The translations under genes were made by a program, and so were the position numbers. From assembly GCA_021797055.1 (NCBI GenBank), contig JAKAAI010000027.1, positions 1-20,759 of the forward strand: 20,759 nt of DNA. The letters run 5' to 3'. The number at the start of each line of letters is the position of its first letter. Position 1 is the first letter of the stretch. Origin of the DNA: Thermoplasmata archaeon. Lineage in GTDB: Archaea; Thermoplasmatota; Thermoplasmata; Thermoplasmatales; Thermoplasmataceae. Of the stretch, positions 7,602 through 16,220 are shown piece after piece. The notes beneath the pieces were generated by a model that did not search any database, had not been told where the DNA came from, and worked only from the letters and a program-made list of their open reading frames with translations.

Positions 7602-9104
7602 TCAGTCAGGAAACAGAAGTCCGTATGCCACGTCATCAAGATCGTTTTTCCCCTGACTTATGAATGTGTGCCTCGTTTCTGTCATTTCCAGGACCCCTTC
7701 AAGTCCCAGCTCCCTTCCAATACCGCTATTCTTGAAACCTCCTCTCGGTGCTGCTGCTGAGAGCAGGTGATATTCATTTATCCACACAGTACCCGAAAGT
7801 ATCGAAGAAGCCACTCTTCTGGCTTTGGTAATATCACCTGTCCAGACACCGGCTGCAAGTCCATAATTTGTTCTATTGGCGATCTCGATTGCCTCGGATT
7901 CGGTACTGAATTCCATGACAGTAAGGACAGGTCCAAATATCTCTTCGTTGGCGATTTCCATATCGTGGCCGATACCGGTAAGTAAGGTGGGGGGATAGTA
8001 GATCCCATGCTCTGGAACCTTTCCAGAGATCTCGTTTCGGTAGAACACCTTCGCACCCTGATCAATACCCATATCAACCATTCTGATTATTTTCTCCTGC
8101 TGTGAAGCGTTTGTAATCGCACTGATATCTGTCTCCATTTCAGTGGGATTACCTGCACGCATACTCTGCATCAATTCCCTGAGTTTGATCATGAACCTGT
8201 CCCTGATCGATGACTGAAGAATCAGTCTGCTTCCGGACTCACAGAGCTGACCAGAGTTAAGATAAATTCCAAACAACACGCCTTTTGCCGCATGATCCAG
8301 ATCAGCATCTTCAAACACTATATTTGGAGATTTACCACCAAGTTCAAGAGTGAACTTTTTTATTGTTGGTGAAGCACTGGCCATAAGCTTTGATCCCGTG
8401 GAAGATGATCCGGTAAAACTTACAAACCGCACCTTCGGATTCTTAACTATCGCCTCCCCAACCTCACTTCCGGATCCAGTTACAACGTTTATGACTCCAG
8501 GGGGAAATCCTGAATGAATAGCGTCTTTCGCCAATTCCAGAGCTGTCAACGGAGTATAATGTGAGGGCTTCAGCACAACTGTGTTGCCCGCAAGTATTGC
8601 CGGGGCAATTTTCCAAACCGCCATTAGAAATGGGACATTCCAGGGTGCGATTGATCCCACCACACCAACTGGAAGGTATTCAACAACTCCTTCAGTATCA
8701 GGGAACTCCGGGTGTGTGATCTTCCTGCTGGGTTGAAATTCTTTTGTTGAGGCAAAATATTTTATGTGATCAATGCCAAGGGGGATATCCATCAACATGC
8801 TTTGCCTGATTGTCTTTCCCGTGTTGAGAGTCTCCAGCTCTGAATATGTATCTGATCTTTCCTGAATCCGGTCGGCTAATTTCATTAGCAGTTTCTGGCG
8901 CTCTGACAGACCTGTTTTCGACCACACTTTGTTGAAGACTTCTTCGGCATAGTCTACAGCCTCGTCTGCAGTAGATTTGTTTGCATAATAAACAGTGCCC
9001 ACATACCTCCCGTCGGCAGGACTGGTCAGATCATGGGGAATTCCATCAAAATTCTCAATACCATTTATGACGTTGCCATACCTGATCTTTTCCACATTGA
9101 TCAC
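7602..9104 (-). CDS. NAD(P)-dependent aldehyde dehydrogenase
   Basis: A full-length (500 residues) member of the aldehyde dehydrogenase superfamily, oxidising an aldehyde to its acid through a cysteine thioester. Key positions are all present: Asn156 in the PWNVPF motif (oxyanion hole), Lys179 in VVLKP (cofactor), the TGSSSTG cofactor loop near 231, Glu254 in LELGGKSP (general base) and the nucleophile Cys288 in NSGQLCESG. It resembles betaine-aldehyde or gamma-aminobutyraldehyde-type enzymes in general layout, but substrate cannot be read from these motifs. It is the last gene of the minus-strand operon SCP-2 / Fe-ADH / ALDH, overlapping the ADH stop by four bases. Its 3' end is 4 bases from the 3' end of the convergent lipid kinase. 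Together with the ADH it could take an alcohol to its acid, or supply aldehyde and alcohol for lipid synthesis. Confidence 0.93.
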   Translation of the reverse strand: MINVEKIRYGNVINGIENFDGIPHDLTSPADGRYVGTVYYANKSTADEAVDYAEEVFNKVWSKTGLSERQKLLMKLADRIQERSDTYSELETLNTGKTIRQSMLMDIPLGIDHIKYFASTKEFQPSRKITHPEFPDTEGVVEYLPVGVVGSIAPWNVPFLMAVWKIAPAILAGNTVVLKPSHYTPLTALELAKDAIHSGFPPGVINVVTGSGSEVGEAIVKNPKVRFVSFTGSSSTGSKLMASASPTIKKFTLELGGKSPNIVFEDADLDHAAKGVLFGIYLNSGQLCESGSRLILQSSIRDRFMIKLRELMQSMRAGNPTEMETDISAITNASQQEKIIRMVDMGIDQGAKVFYRNEISGKVPEHGIYYPPTLLTGIGHDMEIANEEIFGPVLTVMEFSTESEAIEIANRTNYGLAAGVWTGDITKARRVASSILSGTVWINEYHLLSAAAPRGGFKNSGIGRELGLEGVLEMTETRHTFISQGKNDLDDVAYGLLFPD

Positions 9105-10246
9105 CTCAGTCTGGCATAAGATTTTTGGAACAACTCCCTGATATCTGAAGTACTGGATTGCCTAGGGTTTGTAATGCACCCTGTCGATTCAGATGCGAGT
9201 GAAACCAGTCCATCAAGATTCTGTTCAAAGTCCTTCCTGGTTATTCCGCATTCCTCGATGCTCCCTTCAACTCCCATGGATCTGAACAAGCCTCTGATAG
9301 AATCGCTAAATTTTTTATTTCTGTACCGTTCAGGAACAATGCTGTTCAGTTTTTCAAATTTTTGAGCAGAGACATTATAATTGAAATCAATCACGTTTGG
9401 AAGAAACAGCGCAACTGTTTTACCATGCGCAAGTTTAAAGTACGCCCCCAGCGAGTGTCCCAGTGCATGCGCAAGTCCGATTTGCGAATTGGAAAAAGAG
9501 AGACCGGCCATGGATGCCCCTATATGCACACTGTTTCGTGCATCAATATTTTCCGGATCTTTCAGAACTGTCTCAATATTGCTGCTAATGAGATCTATAG
9601 CTTTTTCGGACATGGCATCAGAAAATGGATTGTTCCAGGAGCTCACGTATCCCTCAATGGCGTGGGTTAAAGCATCAGCGGCAGTGTTCTTTGTCTGTTC
9701 CTTTGGAAGTGACACGACGAGATCCGGATCGAGTATTGCGTAATCTGGCAGTATCTCAGGAGACGCAAGCTCTGATTTTCTCTTCTCCCCCTCTTCTGAA
9801 AGCACTGCCGCCCATGAGCATTCTGAGCCCGTTCCACTCGTAGTTGGAATAGCAATTAATCTGGACTTCTTCCTGAGCCCAAGGGGAACGAGGGGAGTGA
9901 TATCATAAACGTCAAGATCAGGTCTCTCGTTCAGAGCAAAAAGTATTTTAGAAGTATCCATAGAAGAACCTCCACCAAATCCAATCACGTAATCCGGGTT
10001 AAACTTCCTTATTTCTTCAATGCGGCCGGTCATTTCCCTGAATGTTGGCTCAGGCGAAATATCCCCGATTACCATTCTTTTCGAGGATTCCGGCAGGTTC
10101 CGGAATAATTTATCAAGCAATCCACTCTTGAGAAGGAAATTGTCCGTGATTACCAGGCATCTATTTATCCTGAGGTCCTTGAGAAACGACAGGGAATCCT
10201 CGCCAAAGATTATTTCGGGCGATCTAAAAAACCACATCTTTCTCAC
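9101..10246 (-). CDS. Iron-containing alcohol dehydrogenase
   Basis: A 381-residue group III (Fe-ADH) enzyme interconverting an alcohol and an aldehyde with NAD(P)H. The cofactor motif GGGSSMD is at residues 91-97. The four metal ligands expected from FucO-type enzymes are all visible: Asp191 and His195 (DALTHAIEG), His260 (LAHALGH) and His274 (AHGK). The substrate is not determined by these motifs; members act on short diols, long-chain alcohols, lactaldehyde or glycerol-type compounds. The gene starts the base after the SCP-2 stop codon and overlaps the aldehyde dehydrogenase gene by four bases, so all three are surely one transcript. Its location beside an AGPS-like enzyme that would consume fatty alcohol makes a lipid alcohol a reasonable guess, but only a guess. 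Confidence 0.92.
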   Translation of the reverse strand: MRKMWFFRSPEIIFGEDSLSFLKDLRINRCLVITDNFLLKSGLLDKLFRNLPESSKRMVIGDISPEPTFREMTGRIEEIRKFNPDYVIGFGGGSSMDTSKILFALNERPDLDVYDITPLVPLGLRKKSRLIAIPTTSGTGSECSWAAVLSEEGEKRKSELASPEILPDYAILDPDLVVSLPKEQTKNTAADALTHAIEGYVSSWNNPFSDAMSEKAIDLISSNIETVLKDPENIDARNSVHIGASMAGLSFSNSQIGLAHALGHSLGAYFKLAHGKTVALFLPNVIDFNYNVSAQKFEKLNSIVPERYRNKKFSDSIRGLFRSMGVEGSIEECGITRKDFEQNLDGLVSLASESTGCITNPRQSSTSDIRELFQKSYARLR

Positions 10247-10651
10247 TCAGAATTCCGACTGTACTTTTGAAGCAGTGTTGACCATCTCTTTTGCAGCTCT
10301 TGTATACCTCATTATTTTCATCATAGCGCCCTCAAGTTTGAATTTCCCGGTGAGTATCCCTTTGATGGGATCGATCTCCCCGTCAATGAGTCTTCTCCAA
10401 TTGCCATAACTTCCTATATACTTGAACTCAGACTTTGGTAAGTCTGTTATACTGTTTGAGAATCTGGCCTCCCGGCATTTTCCATGATAGAGATCTAGAT
10501 AGATGTACGCATCATCTTTGAAAGTGTCATCTTTTAGAATGACAAATGTGATTGCACCCTCCCATTTGCTTCCTGCATCTTGGTAGTCCGCATTGCTGTT
10601 CAGCTTTTCCATGTATTCCTTGACCCATTCATCGCTTGGAAATTTAGCCAT
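10247..10651 (-). CDS. SCP-2 sterol-transfer-fold lipid carrier protein
   Basis: A small cytoplasmic protein (134 residues) of the SCP-2 fold (COG3255-like), which binds hydrophobic ligands such as fatty acyl or isoprenoid chains in an internal tunnel. Recognisable parts are the N-terminal FPSDEWVKEYMEKLNSN, the strand region with KWEGAITFVI, and the closing segment EIDPIKGILTGKFKLEGAMMK, where GILTGK and LEG match the conserved end of the family, followed by a C-terminal amphipathic helix. Some relatives activate dehydrogenases or present lipid substrates to enzymes. It is the first gene of the operon with the alcohol and aldehyde dehydrogenases, directly abutting the ADH start, which suggests it carries their substrate. 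A TATA-like box at 10671-10680 sits about 25 bases before the ATG, indicating a leaderless transcript. Confidence 0.85.
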   Translation of the reverse strand: MAKFPSDEWVKEYMEKLNSNADYQDAGSKWEGAITFVILKDDTFKDDAYIYLDLYHGKCREARFSNSITDLPKSEFKYIGSYGNWRRLIDGEIDPIKGILTGKFKLEGAMMKIMRYTRAAKEMVNTASKVQSEF

Positions 10652-10670
10652 AATTACATATGCGATTGGA

Positions 10671-10680
10671 TTTATTTAAC
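10671..10680 (-). promoter_or_regulatory. TATA-like box for the SCP-2 / ADH / ALDH operon
   Basis: On the minus strand this reads GTTAAATAAA, centred about 25 bases upstream of the SCP-2 ATG. This is the only clear promoter for the three tightly packed genes. Confidence 0.55.
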
Positions 10681-10841
10681 CGTTTGTCCTAAAGCATTTG
10701 CAAGGAACGCACATTAACAATCAAACGCCTGCGTACTTTTAGAAATCAGACCGCATCTGCAGATCCCATGAATTCTGATGGTATCAATCAATTTGTTTAA
10801 CGATGTAAATGTTTTTAACTTGCACACTGCTGTGGGGTGAA

Positions 10842-12770
10842 ATGGTCAGGAACGTTGCGGTAGGTAACGGACGGTTGCTTATTCTTATGGATGATCAGTA
10901 CAGAATTTCAGACTTTTATTATTCAGATTCTCAAGGTGAAAACCATTCCATGGGACATCCATTTAGATTCGGTATTTCTGTAAACGGAAACTTCCAGTGG
11001 GTGGGCAAGCAACTTATCAGCAGGATAGATTATTTGGATAACACCATGGTTGGACTTTGCAGTTATGAAGATGACGGGATCAACATACAATCCACTGATT
11101 TTGTTGATATATATGAGGACGTATACGTGAAGCACCTCGTGGTAGAGAACAGAAAACCAATTCAGTCCGAAATAGATCTGTTTTTTCATCAGGATTTTTA
11201 CATCTATGGGAACAATATCGGTGATACAGCTCAATATTTTCCTGATTTAAACTCTATTGTACATTACAAGGGAAAGAGATATTTCCTAATTTCATCCATA
11301 GATTCAAAAAACGAAAGGTTTGATCAGTATGCCATGGGTGTTAAGGATTTTAACGGTCTTGAAGGGGTTTGGAAGGATGCCGAAGATGGAAAACTGTCAA
11401 TGAGTCCGGTGGCGATAGGTTCTGTTGATTCCATCCTGAGACACCATCTGAGTTTAAGTAAGGACGAAAAAGTGGATGTGTTTTACTACATATATTGCGG
11501 CACTGATCTTGATTCTGTAAAGAGGGGCTTGAAAAACCTGCGATTGGAGCAACTGAAGAGGCTCGAAACGAGAACATCAAATTACTGGCATCTCTGGGTT
11601 ACAAAGGAGAAACCTGCAATACCCGAAAACTGGGACCGAATCTACAAACGATCACTTATAATCATACGAGCCCACATGGCAGACTCAGGAGGAATAGTAG
11701 CATCAGGAGACAGTGAAAATTTGAAGTTCAACAGGGACGGTTATTATTACGTTTGGCCAAGAGATGCATCGATAGCGGCCTTCTCTCTAATTCGTGCAAA
11801 TCATGCCGGGACTGTTCGACCATTTTTTGAATTTGCTAAATCAGCAGTGACAGACGATGGGTATTTTCTCCATAAATACGATCCTTCGGGCACACCATCC
11901 AGCAGCTGGCTGCCAAGGGTTCATGGGGGCAGAAGCGTACTTCCACTTCAGGAGGATGAGACTTCGCTTGTTATATGGGCCCTGTGGTCGCATTTCAAAA
12001 GAGTTAGAGACATAGACTTCATATCGGATTACTATGAGAATCTGATAAGAAAATCTGCAGACTTCATTCTCAAATTCAGGGATTCAGATGGCCTACCCAA
12101 GAATTCATATGATATCTGGGAAGAGAGATTTGGTGTTCATACTTTTACGATCTCAAGCTGTTATGCTGCGTTGAAAGCATCGGCAAATTTTGCTAGGACT
12201 TTTGGAGACGATTATTACGCGAAGGAATATGAAGATGCAGCAATACTAATGCGTGAGGTATTTGAAAAACAATTTTATTCAGAAGAGATGGGAATATATG
12301 CTAGAGGAATTATTGATGGAAGTTTGGATTTTACTCCAGACAGTGCAATATCATCAATAACCCTTCTAAATATGGAACACGCGAGCGATGCGAAGGTTGT
12401 AAGGAGCATGCAGACCATCATGGATAATCTATGGATACGAACAAATGGTGGGATCGCGAGATACAGAAACGATCCCTATCACTATTCCCACAAAAACCTG
12501 AATCTCCCCGGCAATCCCTGGATTATAACAACCCTTTGGATGGCGCAGTATTATTTAAGGCTGGGCGATCATAAGAAGTCCAGCGATCTCATAGATTGGT
12601 GTGTTTCCAATGCCCATCTCTCGGGAGTACTTCCGGAACAGGTTGATCCAGTTGACGGTAGGCCTGTTTCTGTTTCACCGCTGGTCTGGAGCCATGCGCA
12701 GTTCGTGATAGCCATGCATGACTACATAGATTATCGGTCGCAGAACAGTCCAAATTCTAAAGAAATATAG
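10842..12770 (+). CDS. Glucoamylase-type glycoside hydrolase, GH15
   Basis: A GH15 enzyme of the prokaryotic/archaeal kind, releasing glucose from alpha-glucans or trehalose-like substrates by inversion. There is an N-terminal beta-sandwich of about 260 residues, then an (alpha/alpha)6 barrel. The barrel contains NRDGYYYVWPRDASIAA (the substrate-binding WPRD motif), the general-acid motif IWEER (Glu near residues 427-428) and the general base in LPEQ (Glu599). No signal peptide, so it acts in the cytoplasm, probably on storage glycogen or imported maltodextrin. An ATG at 10809 would add 11 hydrophobic residues; I prefer ATG 10842, because MVRNVAVGNGRLLI matches the usual family start and GGGGTGA precedes it. 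It stands alone, divergent from the SCP-2 operon, with no sugar transporter beside it. Trehalase activity is possible, as some archaeal GH15 proteins are trehalases. Confidence 0.9.
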   Translation: MVRNVAVGNGRLLILMDDQYRISDFYYSDSQGENHSMGHPFRFGISVNGNFQWVGKQLISRIDYLDNTMVGLCSYEDDGINIQSTDFVDIYEDVYVKHLVVENRKPIQSEIDLFFHQDFYIYGNNIGDTAQYFPDLNSIVHYKGKRYFLISSIDSKNERFDQYAMGVKDFNGLEGVWKDAEDGKLSMSPVAIGSVDSILRHHLSLSKDEKVDVFYYIYCGTDLDSVKRGLKNLRLEQLKRLETRTSNYWHLWVTKEKPAIPENWDRIYKRSLIIIRAHMADSGGIVASGDSENLKFNRDGYYYVWPRDASIAAFSLIRANHAGTVRPFFEFAKSAVTDDGYFLHKYDPSGTPSSSWLPRVHGGRSVLPLQEDETSLVIWALWSHFKRVRDIDFISDYYENLIRKSADFILKFRDSDGLPKNSYDIWEERFGVHTFTISSCYAALKASANFARTFGDDYYAKEYEDAAILMREVFEKQFYSEEMGIYARGIIDGSLDFTPDSAISSITLLNMEHASDAKVVRSMQTIMDNLWIRTNGGIARYRNDPYHYSHKNLNLPGNPWIITTLWMAQYYLRLGDHKKSSDLIDWCVSNAHLSGVLPEQVDPVDGRPVSVSPLVWSHAQFVIAMHDYIDYRSQNSPNSKEI

Positions 12771-12892
12771 TTGCGGAATATTTCTGCATTACTCAGTCGT
12801 ACGCTCAAATAAAGTATCTTCCTTATAAAGTCGCGTTCAATAGGAATTATTTCTGTTTGACCCTTTATTCATGTTATACTATTTATTGGTCC

Positions 12893-13444
12893 TCAAGATA
12901 AAACAGAAGGATCAGGAGCATTCAAAATGCTTGAAGAGGCGGTGAGCTGGACAAACCAGCCTTCCAGGATCTGGTTATGGTAGTTAATAAATTCTTGGGG
13001 AGAAATAATTCTCCCACTAAACGTACTATGTGCATCTTTAATGAGTATGACATTGTAACCTTTGCTTACGGCGCTTCTGAATGTTGTGTCGACGCAAAGC
13101 TAGGTTTGTATACCGCGCACAAAGAGATTCTTAACACCGTGTGAGTACAATATCCCCTTGAGTTCCGACTTAAAGAAACTGTCGGGGTTTGTTTTCATGA
13201 CCTTTAAGTCTCCATCGACAGTGTTAATTACTGAATTTGCGGCCCAGCCGAAAGATCCTCTCTTAAATTTATCATCTGTCTCGCTAGTATGTTGCACATA
13301 AATCACAGGGATATTCCACGATCTAAATTTATCTGCCATATTGCCTATTTTATCTAGTAAATTGTCGTCATTGAAAACAGGATTATCAGAAAGAAACATA
13401 GCATTCTGAACATCGATGATCGGCAGGGCAGAATTAACAGCCAT
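12893..13444 (-). pseudogene. Isochorismatase-family cysteine hydrolase interrupted by an in-frame TAG
   Basis: The annotated-length product would be 114 residues, ending at GIQT. Reading through the TAG at 13102-13100 continues in the same frame as LCVDTTFRSAVSKGYNVILI and then KDAHSTF through to a TGA at 12895-12893. This restores a protein of about 183 codons, the normal family length. The family consensus here is GxQTExCVxxT, so the TAG replaces a conserved Glu and is one substitution (GAG to TAG) from intact. All three catalytic residues remain: Asp11 (PIIDVQNAMF), Lys84 (VMKTNP) and Cys117, the last lying after the TAG. The enzyme would hydrolyse an amide or vinyl ether such as nicotinamide or isochorismate. 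It is most simply a young pseudogene; readthrough or a sequencing error would make it functional. Confidence 0.82.
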
Positions 13445-13845
13445 GATTTTTTAGTATGGTCCTGAAATAGATATAATTTGGTGATCTGCTCTCCCATCTT
13501 TCTTAGGGATCTTTCCACTTGAAAGATTGCGACCGAAATCTCCTTGGGACTTGAATTCTATTCGGCCCGAGGTTTACTCTGTCCTTCATCCCAAATTGTC
13601 TGACTATATGGATCCAGGTACACATAAATCGATATGCGATCCTACCGGTTTCACTACAATCTGATAGGCGACATAGGAATATATTAAGAGAAATAATGGA
13701 TGTTTTACTTGCCTTCACCAACTTTCTTCCGAAAGATGGATTCCCGCTCACACATATTAGAACCTAAATCACACTAGGACTCGCGAAATAAAAGATAATT
13801 ATAATCTAAAAAATTAAATGAAGATCAGAAAAAGAATAAGAAAAT
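13445..13845. other. Gene-poor stretch, possible gene remnant
   Basis: About 400 bases between the broken isochorismatase gene and the surface-protein gene. The only long frame (minus strand, 13503-13751, 82 codons) has an odd composition rich in Cys, Arg and Ser with no motif I recognise. In another minus-strand frame, protein-like pieces appear (for example YVAYQIVVKPVGSHIDLCV, then later EFKSQGDFGRNLSSGKIPKK) separated by several stops. This looks like a remnant of a decayed gene, but I cannot name it. No tRNA, repeat array or clear promoter is visible. Confidence 0.3.
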
Positions 13846-15252
13846 TTACTTCTTATTCAACGGGATCTGCTCAATCTGACTTCTTCCCTTCGAAACGTTC
13901 GTGCCCTCTTTAGGCTTTGACTTAGAAGGCCCTTTTCCTTTTCTGTTGTGCAGTATAAATACGAGAGCAACCACAATTATTACAACCACAACTATAACGA
14001 TTATTGCAATTGTCAATATCGAGATTGGTACAGGAGGAGTCGGTGCGACCAGCGCAATCGGAGTGCCGGTGAGAGCAGAGACTGGAATTATGCCAGTTGC
14101 AGTGTTTCCTGAAACGCTGAAATCAGTGGCAGATTGCCACAGGCTTCCAGTCCAGTATTCAATTCCACCAACTTTTGAAGATGTTATTGATGAATTGGTT
14201 ATTGAAATCAAAGCATTTCCCGAACTCGTTCCGGTGATCTTGAGGTCGTAATACAGAACTGCAGATGTAGAAGTGTTTTTCGTGACGGTCGCAGGCTCCC
14301 CGCTGTAAGAGGATGCCAGAACCGTGATTGGCGTGTAATTCGGGGACGTAGAGGATTCAATTGTCACCACAAAATTCAGTTCAGTAAGGTTCGCATAACC
14401 ATACCCGCTGGCAATGTATGTATTGGTGGAACTTTCAATTAACGGCCCAGATACTGAAGATGATTCAACGATAAATGGGAGTGACACACTGTCACCATAA
14501 TTATCCCTTGCAGTAATAGCAGCTGTTCCAGATGCTGATGCTGGAATGACCAAGCTTGCTGTAAAGGAGCCTGTGCTAGTACTTGTTATTGACGAGGGAG
14601 TGGTGGGAACAAGAGATCCGGCAAAAGTGACGTTAATGGTCGAAGATGGGGCATAATGCTGCCCAAATAACTGAACGGTGGTGCCGGCTGGTCCATGTCC
14701 TGGTGATATTGACAGGGTCGGAGTCTCAGTTTGGTTAGCTTCCAGAACAAGGAATGAGGAAGTTGCGGTACCAATAGGATAATCATAAGTGAAGGATGCA
14801 CTTAGTGTATAGAGACCAACATATGCAGTAGATGCCTGAGAAAAACCCGAAGGATATTGAATACTTACAGATCCGGAACCAGTAGAACTTGTTGTTATCG
14901 TGCCTGTTGAAGTGGACACAAGACTGCTACCAGGTGGGCCATTCACAGTGATGGAGACCTGAATCACAGTTGCCGAGTATCCAGAAAATCCACTTACTGA
15001 AGCAGTTATGGTTACAGAGGAGCCGACAGGTATAACTCTAGGCGCGGCAAATACAGTGTAAACCGGACCATTTGATGCACTTGGAACTACGGATGCAGGA
15101 TTATTTATCCCATTATCCGCAGCCATTAGAGCAATACCTACGAACATGATCAGGATCACAACCACAATAGCTATTCTGATTCGGGATGGTCTGGCTTTAC
15201 CAGTGTTCACAATACCTTTATCATCGTTCTCAAACGTATTATTTTTTTCCAT
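13846..15252 (-). CDS. Surface protein with Ig-like/IPT-like repeats and two membrane anchors
   Basis: A 468-residue, Ser/Thr-rich extracytoplasmic protein. A short charged N-terminus is followed by a hydrophobic helix at about residues 25-44 (IRIAIVVVILIMFVGIALMA), a signal anchor or signal peptide. The body is made of beta-rich domains. A clear IPT/TIG-like opening is seen near 180-215 (SISPGHGPAGTTVQLFGQHY), preceded by a similar module beginning YTVFAAPRVIPVGSSVTITA. A second membrane helix lies at about 410-436, followed by a 32-residue basic tail, which fits anchoring with the tail in the cytoplasm. Six N-x-S/T sequons (NQT, NVT, NLT, NYT, NTS, NSS) suggest glycosylation. The exact role is unknown: adhesion, envelope structure or sensing. 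A TATA box and a palindromic site lie upstream. The TPR and GT-C-like membrane genes follow on the same strand. Confidence 0.8.
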   Translation of the reverse strand: MEKNNTFENDDKGIVNTGKARPSRIRIAIVVVILIMFVGIALMAADNGINNPASVVPSASNGPVYTVFAAPRVIPVGSSVTITASVSGFSGYSATVIQVSITVNGPPGSSLVSTSTGTITTSSTGSGSVSIQYPSGFSQASTAYVGLYTLSASFTYDYPIGTATSSFLVLEANQTETPTLSISPGHGPAGTTVQLFGQHYAPSSTINVTFAGSLVPTTPSSITSTSTGSFTASLVIPASASGTAAITARDNYGDSVSLPFIVESSSVSGPLIESSTNTYIASGYGYANLTELNFVVTIESSTSPNYTPITVLASSYSGEPATVTKNTSTSAVLYYDLKITGTSSGNALISITNSSITSSKVGGIEYWTGSLWQSATDFSVSGNTATGIIPVSALTGTPIALVAPTPPVPISILTIAIIVIVVVVIIVVALVFILHNRKGKGPSKSKPKEGTNVSKGRSQIEQIPLNKK

Positions 15253-15262
15253 TATAGATCAC

Positions 15263-15288
15263 TAACGGTAACCGGTTTAAGCCCGTTA
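15263..15288. repeat. Nested inverted repeat just upstream of the surface-protein gene
   Basis: TAACGG at 15263-15268 and its exact complement CCGTTA at 15283-15288 flank a perfect 8-base palindrome, AACCGGTT, at 15270-15277. The site lies between the start codon (15252) and a TATA-like box at 15305-15314, overlapping the expected transcription start near 15280. That is where an archaeal repressor would bind. Confidence 0.45.
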
Positions 15289-15304
15289 TTAGTAGAATGT
15301 ATTC

Positions 15305-15314
15305 TTATATATAA
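15305..15314 (-). promoter_or_regulatory. TATA-like box for the surface-protein gene
   Basis: The run TTATATATAA lies about 55 bases upstream of the ATG. If used, it predicts a transcription start near 15280 and a leader of roughly 30 bases, unlike the leaderless layout of most other genes here. Confidence 0.5.
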
Positions 15315-15459
15315 TAAATTGCTGTGAAATGTCAGATGAAATACTCAAATTAGTTGAGCTGGATATGGGGTTTTGGAATAGTATGGAATCAAATTCAAAA
15401 TCATAAGGAAATTTACGCTTGATCTTAAATGAAGTTTAAGACCACTAACCAATAATACT

Positions 15460-16197
15460 TTAGGCGGGCTGCTTTGTTTTTGCTTCTATTTCCCTTTTAA
15501 CACGCAGATACTGTTCATTAGAAGGAGAAAGTTCTAGAGCCTTCAATATGTCTGTATAAGCATCCTTATCATTTCCAAGAGCCGAAAGAGTCAGGGCCTT
15601 AAAATAGTAAAACATCGCTGCATTCGAACTGTCAAGCTTGATAGACTCCTTCAGATCCAGAAGTGCCTCGGTATAATTTCCCAGAAGGAATTTCGCAACT
15701 CCACGATTACCAAGCGCTTCAGCATACCCAGGGAACATGGAGATTGCCATCTCAAAATCTGTTAAAGCTCTTTCATAATCGTTCTTTGCAAGTTTTGCAA
15801 GTCCCCTGTTATTATAGGCATAGATGAAAGTAGAGTCGGTGTCGATTGCCGCAGAGCAGTCTTTGATGGCCTCATCATAGTTTCCAAGTTCAAAGTTGAT
15901 TAATCCGCGATTATTCAGGGCCGCAACACTTGTTGGAACAAACTGAAGGAATTTAGTATACCAGGATAGAGCTTCCTGTAAATCGCCGATCTGCTGATTA
16001 TACGATGCCATACTGAAAATGTATTCGGTGTTTTTAGGATCGAGTTCAGTAGCCCTTCTATAATCTCTTAAGGCTTCCTTCACTCTCTTTGCATCCGCAT
16101 AAACGTTCGCTCTTTCAAAATAAAGTCTAGCATCTCCAGGGTTAGTTTTGATACGCGCATTTATATCTGCCAATTTGGAATCAAAATTGTCTGCCAT
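15460..16197 (-). CDS. Tetratricopeptide-repeat protein
   Basis: A protein of about 245 residues made almost entirely of six consecutive 34-residue TPR units (roughly residues 21-54, 55-88, 89-122, 123-156, 157-190 and 191-225). Each has the usual pattern of small and aromatic residues and most end in a proline (for example ATELDP, LQFVP, ISMFP, LELSP). Repeats 3 to 5 carry NNRGL or GNRGV at the start of helix A, a common TPR variant. There is no signal peptide or membrane segment, so it is a cytoplasmic scaffold for protein-protein contacts; the partner cannot be read from sequence. It sits between a surface protein and a polytopic membrane protein on the same strand, with its own AT-rich promoter box at 16221-16236, about 30 bases before the ATG. 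Confidence 0.9.
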   Translation of the reverse strand: MADNFDSKLADINARIKTNPGDARLYFERANVYADAKRVKEALRDYRRATELDPKNTEYIFSMASYNQQIGDLQEALSWYTKFLQFVPTSVAALNNRGLINFELGNYDEAIKDCSAAIDTDSTFIYAYNNRGLAKLAKNDYERALTDFEMAISMFPGYAEALGNRGVAKFLLGNYTEALLDLKESIKLDSSNAAMFYYFKALTLSALGNDKDAYTDILKALELSPSNEQYLRVKREIEAKTKQPA

Positions 16198-16220
16198 CTA
16201 ATCACTTGCTTTGTAATGCA

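Noticed and set aside
13100..13102. Pyrrolysine reading of the TAG in the isochorismatase gene
   Set aside because: No pylT or pylS gene is visible here and the site is a conserved Glu in this family; a mutation or sequence error is simpler. Kept only as a check.
13503..13751. 82-codon minus-strand frame in the gap before the surface-protein gene
   Set aside because: Odd Cys/Arg/Ser composition and no motif; I mention it only as part of a possible remnant.
13901..14251. 116-codon plus-strand frame over the surface-protein gene
   Set aside because: Antisense to the C-terminal membrane anchor; its Ile/Thr run mirrors the Val/Ile codons of that anchor.
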